A stretch of DNA of 64,000 nucleotides. Source: Streptomyces sp. TLI_146 (GTDB taxonomy: Bacteria; Actinomycetota; Actinomycetes; Streptomycetales; Streptomycetaceae). Both the position numbers and the translations under genes were made by a program. Below, piece by piece: positions 60,447 to 64,000 of this stretch. Where the stretch lies: positions 7,130,001 through 7,194,000 of the forward strand of contig NZ_PJMX01000001.1 of assembly GCF_002846415.1 (NCBI RefSeq), in the 5' to 3' direction. How positions within the stretch are numbered: the stretch's first letter is position 1; each line of letters starts with the position of its first letter. Under the pieces are notes generated by a model. The model made no database searches and had not been told where the DNA came from. It saw nothing but the letters and a program-made list of their open reading frames with translations.

Positions 60447-61239
60447 ACGACTGGAGGTAGGCGAACGTCTCCGGGTCGGCCGGCAGGAACGTCTCGATGG
60501 CCAGCTCGGAGACGGTCACGTCCATCGGTGTGTTGAACGTGGCGATCGTCGATATGAACGACAGCACCGTGCCCCGGTGTTCGATGACCAGCGGGAGCGC
60601 CAGGGGGCAGTCGACCTGGTCGGGGCCGTCGTCGTCCCCCGCGTCGGGCACGGGGTGCGCCGCGACCTCCTCGTACAGCTCGCGCAGCGCGTCCGAGCGC
60701 ATCAGGGCGATCTGGCGCTCCATCTGTTCGAGCAGATGGCCGCGCCACTGGCGCAGATTGCGGATGCGCGGCGCCATGCCCTGCGGGTGCAGGGTCAGGC
60801 GCATCGCGTTGAGCGGGGGAGTCAGCAGCCGCTCGGGCACGCCTTCGAGGAGCATCTCGATGCCCCGGTTCGCCGCGAGGACCGTGTACGTGCCGTCGAC
60901 TATCAGCGCCGGGAACGGCTCGTACCCCCGCAGCAGCCGCTCCATGGCCTCGCACAGGGAGCTGATGGACGGGTCGTCCAGGGACGTTTCCGTGTACTGC
61001 GGGGCGTAGCCGGCCGCCAGCAGCAGGGCGTTGCGCTCGCGGACCGGCACCTCCAGGTGCTCCGCGAGGCGCAGGATCATCTCCTGGCTCGGGCGCGACC
61101 TGCCGGTCTCGATGAAACTGATGTGGCGCGCGGACGAGTCGGCGCGCAGGGCCAGCTCCAGCTGGCTGATCCTGCGCTGCTCGCGCCAGCCGCGCAGCAT
61201 CGGCCCTACTCCCGTGTCGATCCCGGCAGTTGTCGTCAT
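60436..61239 (-). CDS. XRE-family regulator with MmyB-like ligand-binding domain
   Basis: A 267-residue transcription factor. The N-terminal Cro/CI helix-turn-helix (about 14-68) has RISQLELALRADSSARHISF then IETGRSRPSQEMILRLAEHL. The C-terminal PAS-like MmyB domain (about 100-265) has PFPALIVDGTYTVLAANRGI and ATFNTPMDVTVSELAIETFL. MmyB-like domains can bind fatty acids. Start ATG 61239 lies 3 nt past the stop of the glycosyltransferase gene, so it may be co-transcribed with it. Confidence 0.9.
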   Translation of the reverse strand: MTTTAGIDTGVGPMLRGWREQRRISQLELALRADSSARHISFIETGRSRPSQEMILRLAEHLEVPVRERNALLLAAGYAPQYTETSLDDPSISSLCEAMERLLRGYEPFPALIVDGTYTVLAANRGIEMLLEGVPERLLTPPLNAMRLTLHPQGMAPRIRNLRQWRGHLLEQMERQIALMRSDALRELYEEVAAHPVPDAGDDDGPDQVDCPLALPLVIEHRGTVLSFISTIATFNTPMDVTVSELAIETFLPADPETFAYLQSFTP

Positions 61240-61242
61240 ACG

Positions 61243-62685
61243 TCAGACATTAACCCGGGCCACTGACAACGCCCTGTGCCGCACCCCCCACCCGGCCAGC
61301 GCGAACGCCGCCGCCACCGCGTAGGCGCTGGTCCTGACGGCGTCGAAGGAGTGCGGCATCGCCCACGCCGTCACGTAGCAGACGGCTCCGGCCGCGGCGA
61401 CGGCCAGCCACTCCCAGCGGCCGTCCAGGGCCACCAGCGCGACGAGCAGCAGCGCGTACCACGAGTAGCCGGGCGTCATCAGGCAGAACGCCCAGCCGAG
61501 CACCAGCAGCGCGCCGCTCCACGGGCGCTCCGGATCGCCCCGGCGCAGCACGTACAGAGTCACCAGCGCCATCAGGACGAGCGCCGCGGGCAGCGCCCAG
61601 GAGTCCGGGAGGACCAGCCGCAGCAGCCCGTAACGGCTGCGGGCGGAGGCGTCGTCGTACCCCTCCTCCTCCGCGTAGCCGCCCAGATAGCCGAAGACGG
61701 ACGCGTGCGAGACGAGGACGTACGGGAGGTAGGAGAGCGCCACGAAACCGGCGGCCGGGACGAGGACCGCGGCCGCGCGCCGCCAGTCGGGGCGGCGCCC
61801 CGCGAGCACGCCCGCGAGGGCGCCCGGCAGCACCACGGCGGGCAGCATCTTCGCCGCGATCCCGGCGCCGATCAGCACGCCCCCGACCGCCCGGCGGCGC
61901 ACCGCGACCGCGCCGAGACCGGCCACCGCCAGCAGCACCGCCAGCACGTCCACGTGCGCGTTGTTCACCCCCTCGATCGGCACCGCCGGGCACCACGCCC
62001 AGTACGCCGCCCGCCCCACGTCCTCCCCGCGCCGCCGCAGGACCAGCACCAGGACGCCCGTGGTGGCGACGGCGAGCACGGCGCCGCCGGTCTGCAGCGG
62101 CTTGTGGCGGGCGGCGGCGGGGGACAGGCCGTGGACGCCGAGGAAGTACGCCTCGGCCACCGGCGGATAAATGGTGTGCACCTTGGGGCGGTTGAGGCGG
62201 GTGCAGCGGTCCGGCTCGCCGAACCGGGCCCGGCCGGGGCCCTCGCACGCCGCGCCCCTGGGGAACAGCCAGTCGTCCCGCAGCCCGGCCAGCTCCCGGG
62301 CCGCGGGGGTGTGGTCGTACGGCGAGATCCCGGCCGCCTGCACCCGGCCGTCCCAGGCGTAGCGGAACATGTCCGTGCTGGTGGTCGGCGGCGCCGCCAG
62401 ACCGGTCACGGCGACCAGCACCCCGCCCGCCAGGACCAGAACGGTCCGGTGGCGGGCGGGCACCCGGCGCAGCGACCACACGGCCGCCGCGAACAGCAGC
62501 CAGCAGGCCAGGTACCACCAGGAGAGCGTGCCCGGGCGGAAGTAGTAGCCGTCCTCGACGACCGTCAGGACGAGCACCGCGGCCAGCGCGGCGAGGAGCA
62601 GGACGGTCGGGGCCGTACGGCGCAGGGCGCCCGGTGCGGCGGTCGGCGGGGCGGCCGGGGCGGTGTCGGTACGCGGGGCGATCAC
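61243..62685 (-). CDS. GT87-like polyprenyl-phosphate-dependent mannosyltransferase (DUF2029)
   Basis: A 480-residue integral membrane protein with about 10-12 hydrophobic helices and the GT-C pattern: an acidic loop after the first helices (TSTDMFRYAWDGRVQAAGIS), a PY motif (YDHTPAAREL), then ANVDx-like NNAHVDVLAVLL and GIAAKMLPAVVLPG. Such enzymes move mannose from polyprenyl phosphate onto lipoglycans or proteins outside the membrane. Start GTG 62685 (an upstream ATG at 62736 lacks support). Directly followed by the XRE gene. Confidence 0.85.
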   Translation of the reverse strand: MIAPRTDTAPAAPPTAAPGALRRTAPTVLLLAALAAVLVLTVVEDGYYFRPGTLSWWYLACWLLFAAAVWSLRRVPARHRTVLVLAGGVLVAVTGLAAPPTTSTDMFRYAWDGRVQAAGISPYDHTPAARELAGLRDDWLFPRGAACEGPGRARFGEPDRCTRLNRPKVHTIYPPVAEAYFLGVHGLSPAAARHKPLQTGGAVLAVATTGVLVLVLRRRGEDVGRAAYWAWCPAVPIEGVNNAHVDVLAVLLAVAGLGAVAVRRRAVGGVLIGAGIAAKMLPAVVLPGALAGVLAGRRPDWRRAAAVLVPAAGFVALSYLPYVLVSHASVFGYLGGYAEEEGYDDASARSRYGLLRLVLPDSWALPAALVLMALVTLYVLRRGDPERPWSGALLVLGWAFCLMTPGYSWYALLLVALVALDGRWEWLAVAAAGAVCYVTAWAMPHSFDAVRTSAYAVAAAFALAGWGVRHRALSVARVNV

Positions 62686-62797
62686 CCGTCCACATTCGCA
62701 GGCCGAGGGGCGCCCGGACGGCCCAGCACACCACACGTCCGTGAACCGTAAGGTGTCAGGAGCGCTGTTCAGGGCCTTCCGGGGATGTCATGGAGCC

Positions 62798-63955
62798 ATG
62801 AAGCCACGACTCCCGCTCCCACCGCCGTCGGCGCTGCTGCCGTCCTTCCGGGGCGCGCTGCACGACCGGCGTACCGCGACGGCGATCGGCCGGCTGCTGG
62901 GTCCGGCCATGCTCGTCTGCATGGTCACCGGTGTGCTGAGCCACTATCTCCAGCACCCGCCCGGCTGGCTGGCGGACGACCTGCCCGCCCGCCCCGCCTG
63001 GGGGTACCGGCTGAACCAGGGGCTGCACGTGGGGGTGGGCATCGCCGCGATCCCGCTGCTCTTCGGCAAGCTGTGGACCGTCTACCCGAAGCTGTTCGTG
63101 TGGCCCGCGCTCACGGGCGTACGGCATGCCCTGGAGCGGCTCTCGGTGGCGGTGCTCGTCGCGGGCGCCGTCTTCGAGCTGCTGACCGGGCTGCTCAACA
63201 CGGTGCAGTGGTACCCGTGGCCGTTCAGCTTCGTCCCCGTCCACTTCGCGGTCGGCTGGCTCCTCACCGGCGCGCTGCTGCTGCATCTGGCCGTCAAGTG
63301 GCCGGACATCAAGGCGTACTGGTGGCAGCGCTCGGCCGCCACGCGCGCGTTGCCGCAGGAACCGGAGAACGCGCCCGACCGGCGCTCGCTGCTCACCGGG
63401 CTCGCGGTGGCGGTGGGCGCGGTCACCGTGACGACCGTGGGCCAGTCGTTCACCCCGCTCAAGGACCTCGACCTGCTGGCGCCGCGCCACCCCGACCACG
63501 GCCCGCTCGGTCTGCCCGTCAACCGCACGGCGGCCGCCGCGGGGACGACCCGGGTGGATCCGGCGGCCTGGCGGCTGACGGTGGCGGGGCCGCGCCCGTA
63601 CGAGCTGACGCTCGACGAACTGGCCGCGCTGCCCCAGTACGAGGTGGAGCTGCCCATCGCGTGCGTCGAGGGGTGGAGCAAGAACGCGCACTGGACCGGC
63701 GTACGGATCAAGGACCTGACGGAACGCGCCGGGGCGCCCGGGGCCGCGCTGCGGGTCGTCTCGCTCGAACAGCACGGCGCGTACCGCGTGATGGACATGG
63801 GCCGCACCTACGCGCGCGACCCCCTCACCCTCCTCGCCCTGCGCCTCAACGGCCAGGTCCTCACCCCCGACCACGGCTATCCGGCCCGCATCATCGCCCC
63901 CAACCGCCCCGGGGTGCTCCAGACCAAGTGGGTCACGCGACTGGAGGTGCGGTGA
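62798..63955 (+). CDS. molybdopterin-dependent oxidoreductase with N-terminal cytochrome b-like membrane domain
   Basis: A 385-residue fusion. Residues 1-180 hold about four transmembrane helices with membrane-facing His residues (VLSHYLQH, QGLHVGVG, VPVHFAVGW, LLLHLAVKWPD), like cytochrome b561-type haem proteins. A helix with RRSLLTG follows, then a sulfite-oxidase-type molybdopterin domain (about 245-385) with the Mo-binding Cys289 in PIACVEGWSKNAHW. It may reduce or oxidise a sulfoxide- or sulfite-like substrate outside the membrane. Start ATG 62798 with GGAG very close. Its stop overlaps the next start (ATGA-type, TGATG). Confidence 0.88.
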   Translation: MKPRLPLPPPSALLPSFRGALHDRRTATAIGRLLGPAMLVCMVTGVLSHYLQHPPGWLADDLPARPAWGYRLNQGLHVGVGIAAIPLLFGKLWTVYPKLFVWPALTGVRHALERLSVAVLVAGAVFELLTGLLNTVQWYPWPFSFVPVHFAVGWLLTGALLLHLAVKWPDIKAYWWQRSAATRALPQEPENAPDRRSLLTGLAVAVGAVTVTTVGQSFTPLKDLDLLAPRHPDHGPLGLPVNRTAAAAGTTRVDPAAWRLTVAGPRPYELTLDELAALPQYEVELPIACVEGWSKNAHWTGVRIKDLTERAGAPGAALRVVSLEQHGAYRVMDMGRTYARDPLTLLALRLNGQVLTPDHGYPARIIAPNRPGVLQTKWVTRLEVR

Positions 63956-64000
63956 TGGCGGGCCGTTACGCGGTGGGCGCGCTCGGGCTGGCCCTGATGG
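63955..64000 (+). CDS. membrane protein, partial at window end
   Basis: ATG 63955 shares its A with the stop of the molybdopterin oxidoreductase gene (TGATG). The 15 residues in the window, MAGRYAVGALGLALM, look like the start of a first transmembrane helix. Coupled translation suggests a partner of that enzyme. Confidence 0.5.
   Translation, partial: MAGRYAVGALGLALM

Noticed and set aside
56321..60460. A 1379-residue open frame on the plus strand opposite rppA and beta-galactosidase
   Set aside because: It is the antisense shadow of GC-rich genes: Arg/Ala/Gly/Pro-rich, no domains, and it spans two real genes on the other strand.

Overview
The window is high-GC actinobacterial DNA with strong G/C third-position bias, about one gene per kilobase, frequent GTG and TTG starts, and 4-bp start/stop overlaps. 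Families such as RppA, Rv2578c-type radical SAM, GAF-ANTAR, SigB/F-type sigma, Trypco1 and secreted TAP-like peptidases point to Streptomyces. From memory, the block pssA-psd-ethylmalonyl-CoA genes-TetR-Hbd is arranged as in the S. coelicolor chromosome; this was not checked by alignment. It looks like chromosomal core or near-core sequence. I see no rRNA, tRNA, insertion sequence, CRISPR array or prophage.

Layout. 1-4.1 kb: a partial Trypco1 gene, NUDIX hydrolase, BCCT transporter and glycerate kinase. 4.1-5.6 kb: pssA-psd (phosphatidylethanolamine synthesis). 5.7-15 kb, minus strand: the ethylmalonyl-CoA pathway (ccr, ecm/meaA, mcl, mch, mcd), with a TetR gene upstream and a tandem-duplicated 3-hydroxybutyryl-CoA dehydrogenase beyond it. 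Together they turn acetyl-CoA-derived 3-hydroxybutyryl-CoA into glyoxylate and propionyl-CoA. 15.5-25 kb: HEAT protein, GNAT, RidA-like protein, a radical SAM gene with a LexA-like box, SRPBCC protein, an MFS exporter with added beta-sandwich repeats, a SpoIIE-type phosphatase and a methyltransferase. 24.9-25.9 kb: a membrane-anchored AA10 LPMO behind three DasR-like boxes. 25.9-31 kb: a four-peptidase operon (M55, M20, S9, S66). 31.1-33 kb: adenosine deaminase and a GntR/UTRA regulator sharing an operator sequence. 33-41 kb: small and enzymatic housekeeping genes. 41.4-44.9 kb: a stress-signalling cluster (CBS, SigB/F-type sigma, PAS/GAF, GAF/ANTAR). 45-49 kb: an aminotransferase-fold protein without the PLP lysine, two metallo-beta-lactamase-fold enzymes, a DedA protein and a 34-residue zinc ribbon. 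49-56.6 kb: a degenerate resolvase-like protein, holin/phosphodiesterase fusion, APC permease, two small proteins, TAP-like peptidase and rppA. 56.9-64 kb: beta-galactosidase, SnoaL/XRE pair, GT87-like glycosyltransferase and a membrane-anchored molybdopterin oxidoreductase.

Two features cut across the window. First, four genes (ecm, a DUF1905/YdeI protein, a GNAT and a DedA protein) are each broken by an apparent loss of one G in a G-run, and a fifth case is possible. Systematic homopolymer sequencing error is the simplest explanation, so these genes are probably intact in the organism. Second, about ten copies of a roughly 50-bp repeat (core GGGGCGCGGGGAACTGCGCG) sit in four intergenic regions, in both orientations, and can form long hairpins. 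Regulatory sites I can support are a TetR palindrome filling the -35/-10 spacer before ccr, a LexA-like box before the radical SAM gene, DasR-like boxes before the LPMO, and paired GntR sites before add and its regulator. About nine genes look leaderless, with a TANNNT-type -10 box 6-8 nt before the start codon.
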